Shown: piece after piece, positions 1 to 8,538 of the stretch
How positions within the stretch are numbered: the stretch's first letter is position 1
Layout of the letters: each line of letters starts with the position of its first letter
Assembly (NCBI RefSeq): GCF_000021965.1
Contig: NC_011832.1
Span: 2,645,242-2,709,241, forward strand
Direction: 5' to 3'
Source of the DNA: Methanosphaerula palustris E1-9c
Lineage (GTDB): Archaea; Halobacteriota; Methanomicrobia; Methanomicrobiales; Methanospirillaceae
Length of the DNA stretch: 64,000 nucleotides
Translations under genes and position numbers: made by a program
Notes under the pieces: model-generated
Databases searched by the model: none
Seen by the model: only the letters and a program-made list of their open reading frames with translations
Told to the model about the DNA's origin: nothing

Positions 1-238
1 GCTTTAAGGGTATCTTTATGTCCTGTATGTTCCGCTATTGCTAATGTTTAATAGGTAAAAAGACCAATTCATTCTCATACGACTAGATGATTTTTTTGAT
101 TGAGCCAGTTGACAGTACCGTGAATGCTGACACCGGAAAGATGCCATGCCACCCTGCAATGCAGAAAGGCCCGGGGCACCGGCAATTCACCACTGCACCG
201 GTTTGCTTCTCATCTGGTGATCAGGGAGGGATCCCGTT
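1..238. other. Leading intergenic stretch, no gene seen
   Basis: The first 110 bases are A+T-rich and the rest is mixed. Short overlapping reading frames occur on both strands, but none has a recognisable domain or a good ribosome binding site. The stretch probably holds the promoter of the small DNA-binding protein that follows, or the end of something outside the window. Confidence 0.4.
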
Positions 239-541
239 ATGGAACACACCCGAGTCAGAGAATTTATAGCCCTCTCCCCAGACAGCAGAGTATGGGGGGA
301 GATCATCACAGAACCACTGTTGACCGTCGCACAGGTGGCCGCGATCCTGCAGATCCGCGAAAAACTGGTCCGGAACCATATCAAGGAAAAACGGCTCAGA
401 GCGGTTAAGATCGGTAAATACTGGCGGATCAAGTCGGAAGACCTTTCAGATTTTATTGAAGGAAGGACCGGGTCATCTGAAAGCACAATCCCGTCCCATG
501 GGGTTGAGGATGATCCTGACCTCAACGCCGATAAAGAATAG
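239..541 (+). CDS. Excisionase-family (MerR-like) DNA-binding protein
   Basis: This 100-residue protein contains a winged helix-turn-helix of the HTH_17/excisionase type at about residues 26-76: a 'LLTVAQVAAIL' helix, then a recognition helix, then 'AVKIGKYWRI', the usual wing before the last helix. About 25 residues precede the domain and a short acidic tail follows. The start is supported by GGGAGGG about 8 bases upstream. No integrase, toxin or phage gene lies beside it, so it may be a solitary regulator. The target is unknown. The fold is clear; the role is not. Confidence 0.7.
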   Translation: MEHTRVREFIALSPDSRVWGEIITEPLLTVAQVAAILQIREKLVRNHIKEKRLRAVKIGKYWRIKSEDLSDFIEGRTGSSESTIPSHGVEDDPDLNADKE

Positions 542-550
542 TCCCGCCGC

Positions 551-556
551 TTTTTT
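551..556 (+). terminator. T-run terminator after the HTH gene
   Basis: A run of six T residues starts ten bases after the stop codon, preceded by GC-rich sequence (CCCGCCGC). This is the usual archaeal oligo-T termination signal, placed between two convergent genes. Confidence 0.45.
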
Positions 557-635
557 ATTATTTCCACAGGCTGATTGGAGGAGATCCAAACCAGTCGGAT
601 CCTGCAAATATAAAGAAAAAAGATGTGGGGCAGTC

Positions 636-1034
636 CTATGACTGCTCGTCAGGGACGAACTTGGTCCCATAGTAGATCACTCCACTGTTCCCCTCGGTTG
701 CGACCTTGCGGAAGACACTCTTGACCCGCATCCCGATCCTGATCTCTTCTGGAAGGCAGATAACCTGTGCGGTGAACTGAGGGCCCTCGTCCAGTTTTAT
801 GATCGCAAGCACATAGGGGGTCTGCTGTGAGAACTGGTCCGAGGCTGACCTGATCACGGTGTGGGTGACGACGGTCCCCTTCCCCTCGAAGGTATGGTCC
901 TCGATGACCCCAGTCCGCCTGCAGTCCGGGCAGAAAGTCCGGGGCGGGAAGAACCTTCTCCCGCAGGTGGTGCACTCAGTCCCGACCAGATTGTACCGCT
1001 GCGGGATCTTGCGCCAGAATCGTGCGACCGGCAT
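636..1034 (-). CDS. DUF35 OB-fold zinc-ribbon protein, partner of thiolase and HMG-CoA synthase
   Basis: The 132-residue protein has an N-terminal rubredoxin-like zinc ribbon with two CxxC pairs (CTTC and CPDC, about residues 21-38) followed by a DUF35 OB-fold. In archaea this family bridges acetoacetyl-CoA thiolase and HMG-CoA synthase, channelling acetoacetyl-CoA in the mevalonate pathway. The gene order fits exactly: it is the last gene of a minus-strand operon and starts 3 bases after the thiolase stop. It is expected to act in the cytoplasm as a scaffold rather than a catalyst. Length is normal for the family. Confidence 0.9.
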   Translation of the reverse strand: MPVARFWRKIPQRYNLVGTECTTCGRRFFPPRTFCPDCRRTGVIEDHTFEGKGTVVTHTVIRSASDQFSQQTPYVLAIIKLDEGPQFTAQVICLPEEIRIGMRVKSVFRKVATEGNSGVIYYGTKFVPDEQS

Positions 1035-1036
1035 GA

Positions 1037-2203
1037 TCAGGCCCTCCCGAGGATATGGACAGCCACCGAAGCCCCGGTTCCGCCGACATTCTGAGTCATT
1101 CCAATCTCTGCACCGTCGATCTGCCGCTTGCCGGCCTCCCCACGGAGTTGCTTCACGATCTCCCAGACCTGCTTGATCCCGGTCGCGCCGACCGGGTGGC
1201 CACAGGCCTTCAGCCCGCCGCTGGTATTGACCGGAAGCTTGCCGTTCAGTGCGGTCACGCCCTCCTCGGTCAGTTTGCCGGCCTCGCCCTTCTTACAGAA
1301 CCCGAGATCCTCGATCGCACAGATCTCTGCGATCGTGAAGCAATCGTGCACCTCGACCAGATCGATATCCTTCCGTTCGAGCTTCGCCATCTTGAAGGCC
1401 CGGTCTCCTGCAGCAACCGTCGCGTCCATCGTACTGATGTCCCGTCGATCATGAAGAGCGATCGTGTCCGATGCCTGTGCGGTAGCAAGCACCTTGATAG
1501 GGGTATCGGTGAACTCGTGCGCCCGCTCCAGTGGAGCCAGGATCACCGCGGCCGCCCCATCGGTGATCGGAGAACAGTCAAAGAGTCGCAACGGGTCAGC
1601 GACCAGCGAGGAGTTGATGACGGTGTCGATCGAGATCTCATGCTGAAACTGTGCGATCGGATTCCTGGCCCCATTATAGTGGTTCTTGACGGCGACCTGT
1701 GCCAGCTGCTCTCTGGTCAGCGGGTACCGGTTCATATAATCAGTGGCGATCATCGCGTACAGCCCAGGGAAGGTGGCTCCGACGAACCCTTCCCATTCCC
1801 GGTCTGCTGCCGCTGCCAGGGCGTCCACGCTGGTTGGGGTGTCGACATCGGTCATCTTCTCGACCCCGCCGGCGACCACGATATCCTCCATGCCGCTAGC
1901 CACCGCGATGACAGCCTGACGGAACGCAAGCCCGCCTGAACAGCAGGCCGACTCAACCCTCGTCGAGGGGGTGTGCTCTGAGGCGAGACCGGAATAGTCC
2001 GCGATCAGGGCGCCGATATGCTCCTGATCGATGAACCGGCCGGCACTCATGTTTCCGACATAGAGGGCATCGATCGTTTCGCCTGATATATTGGCGTCCT
2101 CGATGGCCATTCCCCCCGCCTCGACAAAGAGGTTCCTAAACGATGTCCCCCACTTCTCTCCAAAGGTGGTACATCCCACTCCAATCACTGCGACATCTCT
2201 CAT
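1037..2203 (-). CDS. Acetyl-CoA C-acetyltransferase (archaeal thiolase)
   Basis: A 388-residue thiolase-fold enzyme that condenses two acetyl-CoA to acetoacetyl-CoA, the first step of the archaeal mevalonate pathway for ether lipids. The nucleophilic cysteine lies in 'ESACCSGG' (about residues 87-88), and the C-terminal catalytic region is seen as '[14 protein letters not shown]', with the conserved Cys-Gly-His. It resembles the archaeal SCP2-like thiolase branch. Its start overlaps the HMG-CoA synthase stop by 4 bases (ATGA), and the DUF35 gene follows at once, so the three proteins are probably made together and form the known channelling complex. Confidence 0.92.
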   Translation of the reverse strand: MRDVAVIGVGCTTFGEKWGTSFRNLFVEAGGMAIEDANISGETIDALYVGNMSAGRFIDQEHIGALIADYSGLASEHTPSTRVESACCSGGLAFRQAVIAVASGMEDIVVAGGVEKMTDVDTPTSVDALAAAADREWEGFVGATFPGLYAMIATDYMNRYPLTREQLAQVAVKNHYNGARNPIAQFQHEISIDTVINSSLVADPLRLFDCSPITDGAAAVILAPLERAHEFTDTPIKVLATAQASDTIALHDRRDISTMDATVAAGDRAFKMAKLERKDIDLVEVHDCFTIAEICAIEDLGFCKKGEAGKLTEEGVTALNGKLPVNTSGGLKACGHPVGATGIKQVWEIVKQLRGEAGKRQIDGAEIGMTQNVGGTGASVAVHILGRA

Positions 2204-3252
2204 TCTTGCATCACGATCTTTCCTTTGTGTCTTGCATACAGTGCATAGTCCAGGTAGATAGGGTTCTTCAGCAGGTCCTCCACTGAAGGGGCCGCCTTCC
2301 TGTTGATCAGGTCGGATTCGATATGATCAGTTACTTCGATGTCGAACGCATCGCTGCCGGCGCCTGACCCAAACGAGGCGACGAAGATCCGGTCACCTGC
2401 CTTCGCGATATCGAGCGTGGCTGCGAGGCCAATCATCGAGGCCCCGGAATAGGTGTTTCCAAGCCGTGGAACCACGAGCCCAGGTCTGATCTGTTCGGGA
2501 GTGAACCCGAGCATCTTGGCGACCTTCTGTGGGAACTTCGCGTTGGGCTGGTGGAAGACGGCGTAGTCGTAGTCCTTCGGTGACTTGTCGATCTGATCGA
2601 AGAGGAGGTTGACCGCTCCCATCGTGTGCTTGAAATAACCGGGTTCACCGGTGAACCTGCCGCCATGCCGTGGATAACTCTGCCCTTCGCGCCTCCAGAA
2701 GTCAGGGGTGTCGGTGGTGAACGAGACGGTGTGGTGGAGTTCTGCAATCGGATCGTCCTTACCAATGATGAACGCCGCTCCGCCTGCCGCTGCCGTGTAT
2801 TCGAGGGCATCGCTCGGTGCACCCTGCGCAACATCCGAGCCGATCGCCACGCCGTACTTGATCATGCCGCTTCCGACTAGACCCATGCAGGCCTGGATGC
2901 CAGCGGTTCCCGCTTTGCAGGCAAACTCATAGTCGGCCGCGGTCATGTTCGGAGTCGCGGCGATTGCCTCACCAACGGTACACGCGGTCGGCTTGACGGC
3001 GTACGGGTGCGACTCGCTCCCGACATAGATGGCCCCAATCGCCTCGCGATCCACATCCCGTCGCTTCAGCGCGTTCCTGGCCGCTTCGACCGCCATCGTG
3101 GCGGTGTCCTCATCCAGGTCAGGGACCGACTTCTCCTTCACCCCGAGCCCTGATGTGATGTCATGTGCGTTGTCCCCCCAGACCCGGGCGATCTCTTCGA
3201 GTTTGATCCTGTACCGGGGGATATACGCCCCGTATGTGATGATGCCTACCAT
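2200..3252 (-). CDS. Hydroxymethylglutaryl-CoA synthase
   Basis: Condenses acetoacetyl-CoA with acetyl-CoA to HMG-CoA, the precursor of mevalonate and archaeal isoprenoids. I start it at the internal ATG giving '[14 protein letters not shown]', the standard archaeal N-terminus, which makes 350 residues. A longer open frame upstream runs into the preceding gene and lacks conserved sequence. The catalytic cysteine is Cys112 in 'FACKAGTAG'; the 'HQPNAKFP' segment carries the conserved histidine. The start overlaps the regulator stop by 7 bases and the end overlaps the thiolase start, so it is a tightly coupled operon gene. Confidence 0.93.
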   Translation of the reverse strand: MVGIITYGAYIPRYRIKLEEIARVWGDNAHDITSGLGVKEKSVPDLDEDTATMAVEAARNALKRRDVDREAIGAIYVGSESHPYAVKPTACTVGEAIAATPNMTAADYEFACKAGTAGIQACMGLVGSGMIKYGVAIGSDVAQGAPSDALEYTAAAGGAAFIIGKDDPIAELHHTVSFTTDTPDFWRREGQSYPRHGGRFTGEPGYFKHTMGAVNLLFDQIDKSPKDYDYAVFHQPNAKFPQKVAKMLGFTPEQIRPGLVVPRLGNTYSGASMIGLAATLDIAKAGDRIFVASFGSGAGSDAFDIEVTDHIESDLINRKAAPSVEDLLKNPIYLDYALYARHKGKIVMQE

Positions 3253-3956
3253 TCCTGACCTCTCAGTACTGCAATAATCTTCTCTATCTCCATACTCGTG
3301 CAGAGGACCGTGATCCGGTCTTTGTCTGCAAGCAGTGGTACAATTGGATGCACCTCCTCGGGCGTGATCCCCTGTAGCACCACACATCGTGGTTTAAACG
3401 AGGTGACTCTGATCGCAACCATCGGGGATTTGCCATTTGAAACCCCGTTGAAGATCATTGCACGCTCGGTCGACCAACCGTAGAGTCGGTTGAACTCATT
3501 TGAGGAGAGCTGCACAATCGCATTCTGGCTGTTGATCACTGTGTATCCGTACAGCGACTGGTCGAGCGAACCGCAGAGGTGGGTCGCATTGATCACCTCT
3601 GCAAACTCCCGAAGGGGGACCTGGACTGCGTACTCATGCATATCATAGATCACCTCGTCGTCGAAGTCAGCATAGAGCATCGTGCTGAACTTCTGGATAT
3701 ACCGCCCTCCCTGGGCCTCGTCCATCGAGAGGATCGTGTCGACGATCTTTCCGACGACTGCGGTCCCCGGCGATTTCCTTCGCCCGCTCTCATAGTCGCT
3801 GATCACAGATGGGGATACCTCAAGCCGTTCTGCGAGCACACCCTGCGGAATGTCAAAACTCATCCGCCACTTCTTTAGGGCCTTCCCTGGTGAGTCCGAA
3901 AGCGTGATCTCACCAGCCATCTTTTCGGCGAGTTGATGACGCAGTCCGGATTTCAT
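3246..3956 (-). CDS. XRE-type HTH transcriptional regulator heading the mevalonate operon
   Basis: A 236-residue protein with an XRE/Cro-like helix-turn-helix at about residues 25-80 ('[24 protein letters not shown]') and a conserved archaeal C-terminal domain of about 150 residues. Proteins of this type are known next to HMG-CoA synthase in many euryarchaea. As first gene of the operon, overlapping HMG-CoA synthase by 7 bases, it likely controls this operon or itself. The C-terminal domain may sense a ligand; the sequence does not show which. Start supported by length and position after an AT-rich promoter region. Confidence 0.85.
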   Translation of the reverse strand: MKSGLRHQLAEKMAGEITLSDSPGKALKKWRMSFDIPQGVLAERLEVSPSVISDYESGRRKSPGTAVVGKIVDTILSMDEAQGGRYIQKFSTMLYADFDDEVIYDMHEYAVQVPLREFAEVINATHLCGSLDQSLYGYTVINSQNAIVQLSSNEFNRLYGWSTERAMIFNGVSNGKSPMVAIRVTSFKPRCVVLQGITPEEVHPIVPLLADKDRITVLCTSMEIEKIIAVLRGQEW

Positions 3957-4073
3957 AGTATACCATCTGGGCGGGTATATTAAATAATTAACGAATGGTC
4001 ATTCGACATATCACGTATCTCACCAATATCCCACTCCAAAATCCATAAATAGTAAGCATCTCAATTTTGATAT
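3957..4073. promoter_or_regulatory. Divergent promoter region between the mevalonate operon and ribK
   Basis: This 117-bp A+T-rich gap separates divergently transcribed operons. Leftward, a TATA-like stretch (TTATTTAATATA on the minus strand, 3980-3991) sits about 25 bases before the regulator start. Rightward, CATAAATAG at about 4045-4053 is a candidate TATA box for ribK and would give a very short leader. No riboswitch-like structure is evident. Confidence 0.5.
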
Positions 4074-4742
4074 ATGCTAGAAGCAGAGGATCTCCAGTGC
4101 CTGAAGGCGATTGCACTGATCGGCGGGTGCAATGGCCCGGTCCTGATCTCGTCGCAGACCCTGGCCGGGACACTCGGGATCAGCCCGCAGACCGCCTCCC
4201 GCCGGCTCATCGCCCTCGAAGCCGGGCTATTAATCACACGGTCGCTCCATCCTGATGGTCAGTATGTGACGATCACCAGGGATGGCGAGGAGGCCCTGCA
4301 TCGGGAGTACTCAGATTACTGCAGGGTCTTTGAGCGGAAGGTCGCCCAGTTTCAGCTGAACGGGACGGTGGTCAGTGGCGTCGGGGAGGGGCGGTATTAT
4401 GTCGGACTGCCCCATTATCGCGAGCAGTTTCATAAGAAACTCGGTTTCTCCCCGTTCCCCGGAACCCTGAACATTCGGCTGAATGGACCGAGCGTTCAGG
4501 TCAGAAAGAGACTTGAATCTGTGGACTGGGTGCCAATTGAAGGTTTTACTGCAGATGAACGGACCTTTGGGGGGGCCAGGGCCCTCCCCTGCAGTATACA
4601 GGGATATCGGTGTGCGATCGTGGTCCCTGGCAGGACCCATTACCCAGACGATGTGATCGAGGTGATTGCTGCCGAAGGGCTGCGCGAGACCCTGCAATTG
4701 AAGGATATGGATACTGTAACCGTGGAGGTACTGGATGATTGA
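4074..4742 (+). CDS. ribK: CTP-dependent riboflavin kinase with N-terminal HTH
   Basis: Phosphorylates riboflavin to FMN using CTP, as in the archaeal RibK family. Of 222 residues, about 1-90 form a winged HTH ('GISPQTASRRLIALE') and about 95-222 the RibK domain, with the conserved 'FPGTLNIRLNG' segment, the 'FGGARALPC' segment, and a final 'TVEVLDD'. The HTH fusion is common in euryarchaea and suggests it may also control its own operon. The stop overlaps the following ribB start by 8 bases, so riboflavin synthesis and FMN formation are translationally coupled. Confidence 0.93.
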   Translation: MLEAEDLQCLKAIALIGGCNGPVLISSQTLAGTLGISPQTASRRLIALEAGLLITRSLHPDGQYVTITRDGEEALHREYSDYCRVFERKVAQFQLNGTVVSGVGEGRYYVGLPHYREQFHKKLGFSPFPGTLNIRLNGPSVQVRKRLESVDWVPIEGFTADERTFGGARALPCSIQGYRCAIVVPGRTHYPDDVIEVIAAEGLRETLQLKDMDTVTVEVLDD

Positions 4743-5541
4743 TGATGCATTGAACGCACTACGCGAAGGAAAGATGATACTGCTCTATGACTTTGAAACC
4801 CGGGAAGGGGAGACTGATTTCGCGATCTGTGCCGACGCGGTCACACCACAGCACATTCTTCAGATGAGGAAGGACGGTGGCGGCCTGATCTGTACCGCAA
4901 TCGATCCAGTGGCAGCAGAACTGCTTCATCTCCCGTTCGCTACGGACCTGCTGCAGGCTACGGGTGTGGTTGAACAGGACGGGGAGATCCCGTATGATCG
5001 GAGCAACCACTCCTCGTTCTCGATCTGGGTGAATCATAAGAAGACCTTCACCGGGATCCCTGACCGCGATCGTGCGCTGACGATCTCGTCGATCGGCGCC
5101 CAGGTGAAGAAGGTGCTGGCCGGCGAGCCTGATACCTTTCATGCCGAGTTCCGTACCCCCGGTCATGTGGCGCTGCTGCGGGCCGCAGACGATTTGCTCG
5201 CCCAGCGGCGTGGACAGACAGAACTCTCGGTGACTCTGGCCCGGATGGCCGGCGTGACACCGGCTATTGCGATCTGCGAGATGCTCGACGATGAGACCGG
5301 CCTGGCCCTGAAGAAGGACGATGCGATCCGATATGCAGAAGAGCATGGACTGATCTTTGTCTCAGGGAAGGAGGTTCTGGACGCCGTCAGGCTCTCCAGC
5401 AACAAACAGGGATGCCAGCGTTCGATGGAGGGTCCGGGCAGTTCTCATAACACCAGCGATGTTGTTGCTGCCAGAGGACTGTGTGATACGCTGCATGGAA
5501 CAGATACCACCGTGACCATGGAGGCTCAGAATGATCGATGA
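4735..5541 (+). CDS. ribB: 3,4-dihydroxy-2-butanone 4-phosphate synthase, copy 1
   Basis: Converts ribulose 5-phosphate to 3,4-dihydroxy-2-butanone 4-phosphate and formate for riboflavin. The 268-residue protein shows the family motif 'REGETDF' (about residues 23-29, metal and substrate binding), 'FRTPGHVALL' with the catalytic histidine, and 'CEMLDDETG' near the end of the domain. The usual archaeal length is about 220-230 residues; this copy has an extra C-terminal tail of about 45 residues, rich in Ser, Gly and Thr, without a known domain. It overlaps ribK upstream by 8 bases and the second ribB downstream by 11. Both copies look catalytically complete. Confidence 0.9.
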   Translation: MIDDALNALREGKMILLYDFETREGETDFAICADAVTPQHILQMRKDGGGLICTAIDPVAAELLHLPFATDLLQATGVVEQDGEIPYDRSNHSSFSIWVNHKKTFTGIPDRDRALTISSIGAQVKKVLAGEPDTFHAEFRTPGHVALLRAADDLLAQRRGQTELSVTLARMAGVTPAIAICEMLDDETGLALKKDDAIRYAEEHGLIFVSGKEVLDAVRLSSNKQGCQRSMEGPGSSHNTSDVVAARGLCDTLHGTDTTVTMEAQNDR

Positions 5542-6230
5542 TGCCCTGAACGCACTGCGCGATGGAAAGATGATCCTGCTCTACGACTTTGCAGATCGGG
5601 AAGGGGAGACCGACTTTGCAATCTGTGCCGATGTGGTCACACCACAGCACATTCTTCAGATGAGGAAGGACGGTGGCGGCCTGATCTGCACTGCGATCGA
5701 TCCGGTGGCTGCAAAACTGCTTCATCTCCCGTTCGCTACGGACCTGCTGCAGGCTACGGGTGTGGTCGAACAGGACGGGGAGATCCCGTACGATCGGAGC
5801 AACCACTCCTCGTTCTCGATCTGGGTGAATCATAAGAAGACCTTCACCGGGATCCCTGACCGCGATCGTGCGCTGACGATCTCGTCGATCGGCGCCCAGG
5901 TGAAGAAGGTGCTGGCCGGCGAGCCTGATACCTTCCATGCCGAGTTCCGTACCCCCGGTCATGTGGCGCTGTTGCGGGCCGCAGACGATTTGCTCGCCCA
6001 GCGGTGCGGGCAGACCGAACTATCAGTGACTCTGGCCCGGATGGCCGGTGTGACGCCAGCCATTGCGATCTGCGAGATGTTGGACGACGAGACTGGTCTA
6101 GCCCTGAAGAAGGACGATGCGATCAGGTATGCACAGGATCACGGGCTGGTCTTTGTCGAGGGGAAGGACGTCTTCGAGGCTACCGGGATCTCTTGCTTAC
6201 ATGAGGGTGTATGCCAGACGAGCGGTACGA
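4735..6230 (+). repeat. Tandem gene duplication of ribB (unit about 796 bp)
   Basis: Two direct copies of about 0.7-0.8 kb, starting at 4735 and 5531. The best conserved block covers roughly 4830-5330 and 5626-6126. The overlap of the copy 1 stop with the copy 2 start mirrors the overlap of ribK with copy 1, which suggests an in-frame unequal crossover. The very even similarity of the core points to recent duplication or continuing gene conversion. Confidence 0.9.
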
Positions 6231-6250
6231 ACACTACCGTGGACTGCTGA
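5531..6250 (+). CDS. ribB: 3,4-dihydroxy-2-butanone 4-phosphate synthase, copy 2
   Basis: Tandem paralogue of the preceding gene, 239 residues, with all the same active-site motifs ('REGETDF', 'FRTPGHVALL', 'CEMLDDETG'). From about residue 35 to 200 it differs from copy 1 at only a few positions, and long DNA blocks are identical or differ only in synonymous bases. The N-terminus and C-terminal tail have diverged more. Both tails end in similar Cys-X-Thr...Gly-Thr-Asx-Thr-Thr-Val sequences, so the tail was part of the duplicated unit. The end overlaps the following HEAT-repeat gene by 40 bases. Confidence 0.88.
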   Translation: MIDDALNALRDGKMILLYDFADREGETDFAICADVVTPQHILQMRKDGGGLICTAIDPVAAKLLHLPFATDLLQATGVVEQDGEIPYDRSNHSSFSIWVNHKKTFTGIPDRDRALTISSIGAQVKKVLAGEPDTFHAEFRTPGHVALLRAADDLLAQRCGQTELSVTLARMAGVTPAIAICEMLDDETGLALKKDDAIRYAQDHGLVFVEGKDVFEATGISCLHEGVCQTSGTNTTVDC

Positions 6251-6516
6251 TTGATCCCAACCCTACCGCCCGGTGGAAGGGGGCTGAAGCTCTCGGCAGG
6301 CTTGGGGACCCCAGGGCGGTCGACGATCTGATCGGGGCGCTTCAGGACGAGGATCGGTTCGTTCGGAAGAAGGCGGTCTGGGCTCTCGGCAGACTTGGGG
6401 ATCCACGGGCGATTCCCCCGCTCCGAGGGCTCTACCGGACTGAAGACCCTGATATCCAGAATCTGATCCGTGAGGTCCAGCAGATCATTCTCCACACTGT
6501 CTCCTCTCGACGTTAA
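6211..6516 (+). CDS. Small HEAT-repeat protein
   Basis: A 101-residue protein with two clear PBS-lyase-type HEAT repeats: 'ARWKGAEALGRLGDPRAV' and 'VRKKAVWALGRLGDPRAI', each about 31 residues, plus a partial third. Such proteins act as protein-protein interaction modules. No enzyme motif is present. It overlaps the end of ribB copy 2 by 40 bases in another frame, so it is probably co-transcribed with the riboflavin genes, but nothing ties it to riboflavin. An oligo-T run follows at about 6529. Confidence 0.75.
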   Translation: MPDERYEHYRGLLIDPNPTARWKGAEALGRLGDPRAVDDLIGALQDEDRFVRKKAVWALGRLGDPRAIPPLRGLYRTEDPDIQNLIREVQQIILHTVSSRR

Positions 6517-6545
6517 GATCGTCTCCTCTTTTTACTGATCGTGGT

Positions 6546-7172
6546 TCAGGTGACTGACAGGAGGGTCGATAGGTAGTAACCACCGAAGAGGATCAGCAGC
6601 ACCCCACACCCCTGCAAGATCATGCGGTAGGCCGGTTCAGGGAGGATCTCTCCTCCCCGGTGGACCCCTGTCGAGACTGCTGTGAACCAGCCAAGGTCTG
6701 CAGCCCAGTGACCTGCCATGAAGGCAGCCACGGCCAGGGCTCCGATGCCGATCGAGTCGACCAGAAATCCGCTCCCGATCGAGAGCCACCATATCCAGAA
6801 GTACGGATTGGCCACGCTGGTCAGCATCCCGGCAAGAATCGGTCCCTGTGTCGTGACAGCCCCACTCTGGTTCAGCGAGGCCGATGAGACGCCGCGGAGG
6901 GTCAGCAGACCAAAACCGATCAGGGCGCAGCCGCCGACCGCCGCGATCAGACTGGTATACCTCTGCACCACCGTCGCGACCCCGGCCAGGATCAGCAGGG
7001 CGACCAGCGCCTCGATGGCGATATGCCCGAGCGTGACCTTCGGGCCAGCGGTCCACCCACCCTTCATCGAGGCGGTGATGGTCGCAACCAGGGTCGGCCC
7101 CGGGGCCAGTGCACCGGTGAGCCCTATGAGGAAAGAGAAGAGTATGATCCCCACCAGTGACTGCGGCATCAT
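6546..7172 (-). CDS. LysE-family transporter
   Basis: A 208-residue membrane protein of the LysE/RhtB exporter family, six predicted transmembrane helices. The family signature near the N-terminus is seen in 'GALAPGPTLVATI' (about residues 20-32), and the central helix motif in 'SVANPYFWIWW'. Family members export amino acids or related small molecules; the substrate cannot be told from sequence. It stands alone, convergent with the HEAT-repeat gene and divergent from the phosphoesterase gene. Confidence 0.85.
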   Translation of the reverse strand: MMPQSLVGIILFSFLIGLTGALAPGPTLVATITASMKGGWTAGPKVTLGHIAIEALVALLILAGVATVVQRYTSLIAAVGGCALIGFGLLTLRGVSSASLNQSGAVTTQGPILAGMLTSVANPYFWIWWLSIGSGFLVDSIGIGALAVAAFMAGHWAADLGWFTAVSTGVHRGGEILPEPAYRMILQGCGVLLILFGGYYLSTLLSVT

Positions 7173-7250
7173 ACTCTAGAGATAGATGCTGATCCTATTT
7201 TTGTCAAGGGGTCTTCCCTTTATCAGGTCGGGTCTCCGACCATTATTGAT

Positions 7251-8525
7251 ATGGAAACGTCCTCCTGGTCCATTGCCCTCACCCCGTCCACCGCGGACTG
7301 GCGGCTCCGGCAGCTTCAGCGGGAGGTTATGGAGCGGGCCCCCGGCGAGGTCTCACCGATCCCTCCAATATTGACCCTGACCGGGCCGTTCACCTCCCAG
7401 CCGGGCGTCGAGTTTATGAACCTTCAAGAGGCCGTCGCCTCTGCAGGGGTTCTGGGGCCGGTTGGGTACCTGCTCGACGGTTGGGGCTGGAGGCGGGGCA
7501 TGGAGGGCTGGATCCTTGGCTGCAGGGTCGTCCCCTCAACGGCGCTGATAACTCTCGCCGATACCCTGCATAGAATGATGTTGCCGCTCGTCGGGGACGA
7601 CGATCTTGCTCCTCCCCATTGGGAAGTGCCGCTGGTTCGGGCCCCTGGTTTTCAACCGCCGGAATCTCTCACCGCGCCTACTGCCCCTCAAAAAGACCAG
7701 AGCCTGTTCTCCCGGTTCACCTCATGGGTCCGGCCACGAGAGCCAGCCTCCTTTGAGGTCAATGCGGGAATCCCTCCTCTTTGCCTTCCGCTGGAAGGAC
7801 TCCGGCTGATGCTTCTTGCAGGGGAGCAGCCCGTCGGCGGGTACGATCTGGTCCTGCAGACCTGGCTGAACCGGTACCGTTCGACCTCTCAGGAGGCATG
7901 GTCTGATACCCTCGCCGGCTATCGGGAGCGGATCCTATGGTCATCACCCCGGCGGGGAGGACCACCGTACCTGATCAGTGACCTCCACCTCGGCCACGCC
8001 GACATCATCCAGTACTGTAGCCGGCCGTTCCCTGATCGTTCCACAATGAACCAGGCTCTGATCGTCGGTTGGAACCAGGTGATCTCTCCCGGGGATCAGG
8101 TACTCTTCCTCGGGGATCTCTGCGGCAGCCCGACCCAGGTTCCAGAGTTCCTGTCCGCCCTCTCAGGGGCGATCACCTGGGTGCAGGGGAACCACGACCC
8201 CTCCTCTGGGGAGGTCTGCGAACAGCTGACCCTGACCGTCGACGGGGTCGACCTGCTACTGGTCCATGACCCTGCCGATGCGCCACCGGCGTTCGACGGC
8301 TGGGTGGTTCACGGGCACACCCACAACAGGAGGCTGCACCGGTACCCGTTCCTCTCTGTCCGGGGACGGACGATCAACGTCAGTGCGGAGGTGATCGGTT
8401 ACCGGCCGGTCAGCCTCTCCTCGCTCGTCGCGATGATCCGTACCTCCGATCAGGATCTGCTGGTCTTTCCCCTCCAGGGGGCTGAGGACATATGCCATCC
8501 GGAGCCCTTATCTGACCAGACGTGA
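7251..8525 (+). CDS. Two-domain protein: 2H-like N-terminus plus calcineurin-like metallophosphoesterase
   Basis: Residues about 235-424 form a metallophosphoesterase of the COG4186 type: 'LISDLHLGHADII' (metal ligands Asp, His), 'FLGDLCG', 'GNHDPSS' and 'VHGHTHNRRLH'. This domain alone would be a complete small enzyme. The first 230 residues are unusual. They begin 'SIALTPS' and contain 'ILTLTGPF', like the first motif of 2'-5' RNA ligase-like (2H) phosphoesterases, where the histidine of HxT is replaced. This part may be a degenerate 2H domain; that is inference. The substrate is unknown, probably a phosphodiester or nucleotide. Start gives a short leader after a T-rich promoter. Confidence 0.75.
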   Translation: METSSWSIALTPSTADWRLRQLQREVMERAPGEVSPIPPILTLTGPFTSQPGVEFMNLQEAVASAGVLGPVGYLLDGWGWRRGMEGWILGCRVVPSTALITLADTLHRMMLPLVGDDDLAPPHWEVPLVRAPGFQPPESLTAPTAPQKDQSLFSRFTSWVRPREPASFEVNAGIPPLCLPLEGLRLMLLAGEQPVGGYDLVLQTWLNRYRSTSQEAWSDTLAGYRERILWSSPRRGGPPYLISDLHLGHADIIQYCSRPFPDRSTMNQALIVGWNQVISPGDQVLFLGDLCGSPTQVPEFLSALSGAITWVQGNHDPSSGEVCEQLTLTVDGVDLLLVHDPADAPPAFDGWVVHGHTHNRRLHRYPFLSVRGRTINVSAEVIGYRPVSLSSLVAMIRTSDQDLLVFPLQGAEDICHPEPLSDQT

Positions 8526-8538
8526 GATTAGTATATCA

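Noticed and set aside
1055-1939. 294-residue open frame on the plus strand
   Set aside because: Antisense to thiolase; low-complexity translation.
4021-4073. FMN riboswitch before the riboflavin genes
   Set aside because: The leader is only about 20-30 bases after the likely TATA box; no room for an RFN element.
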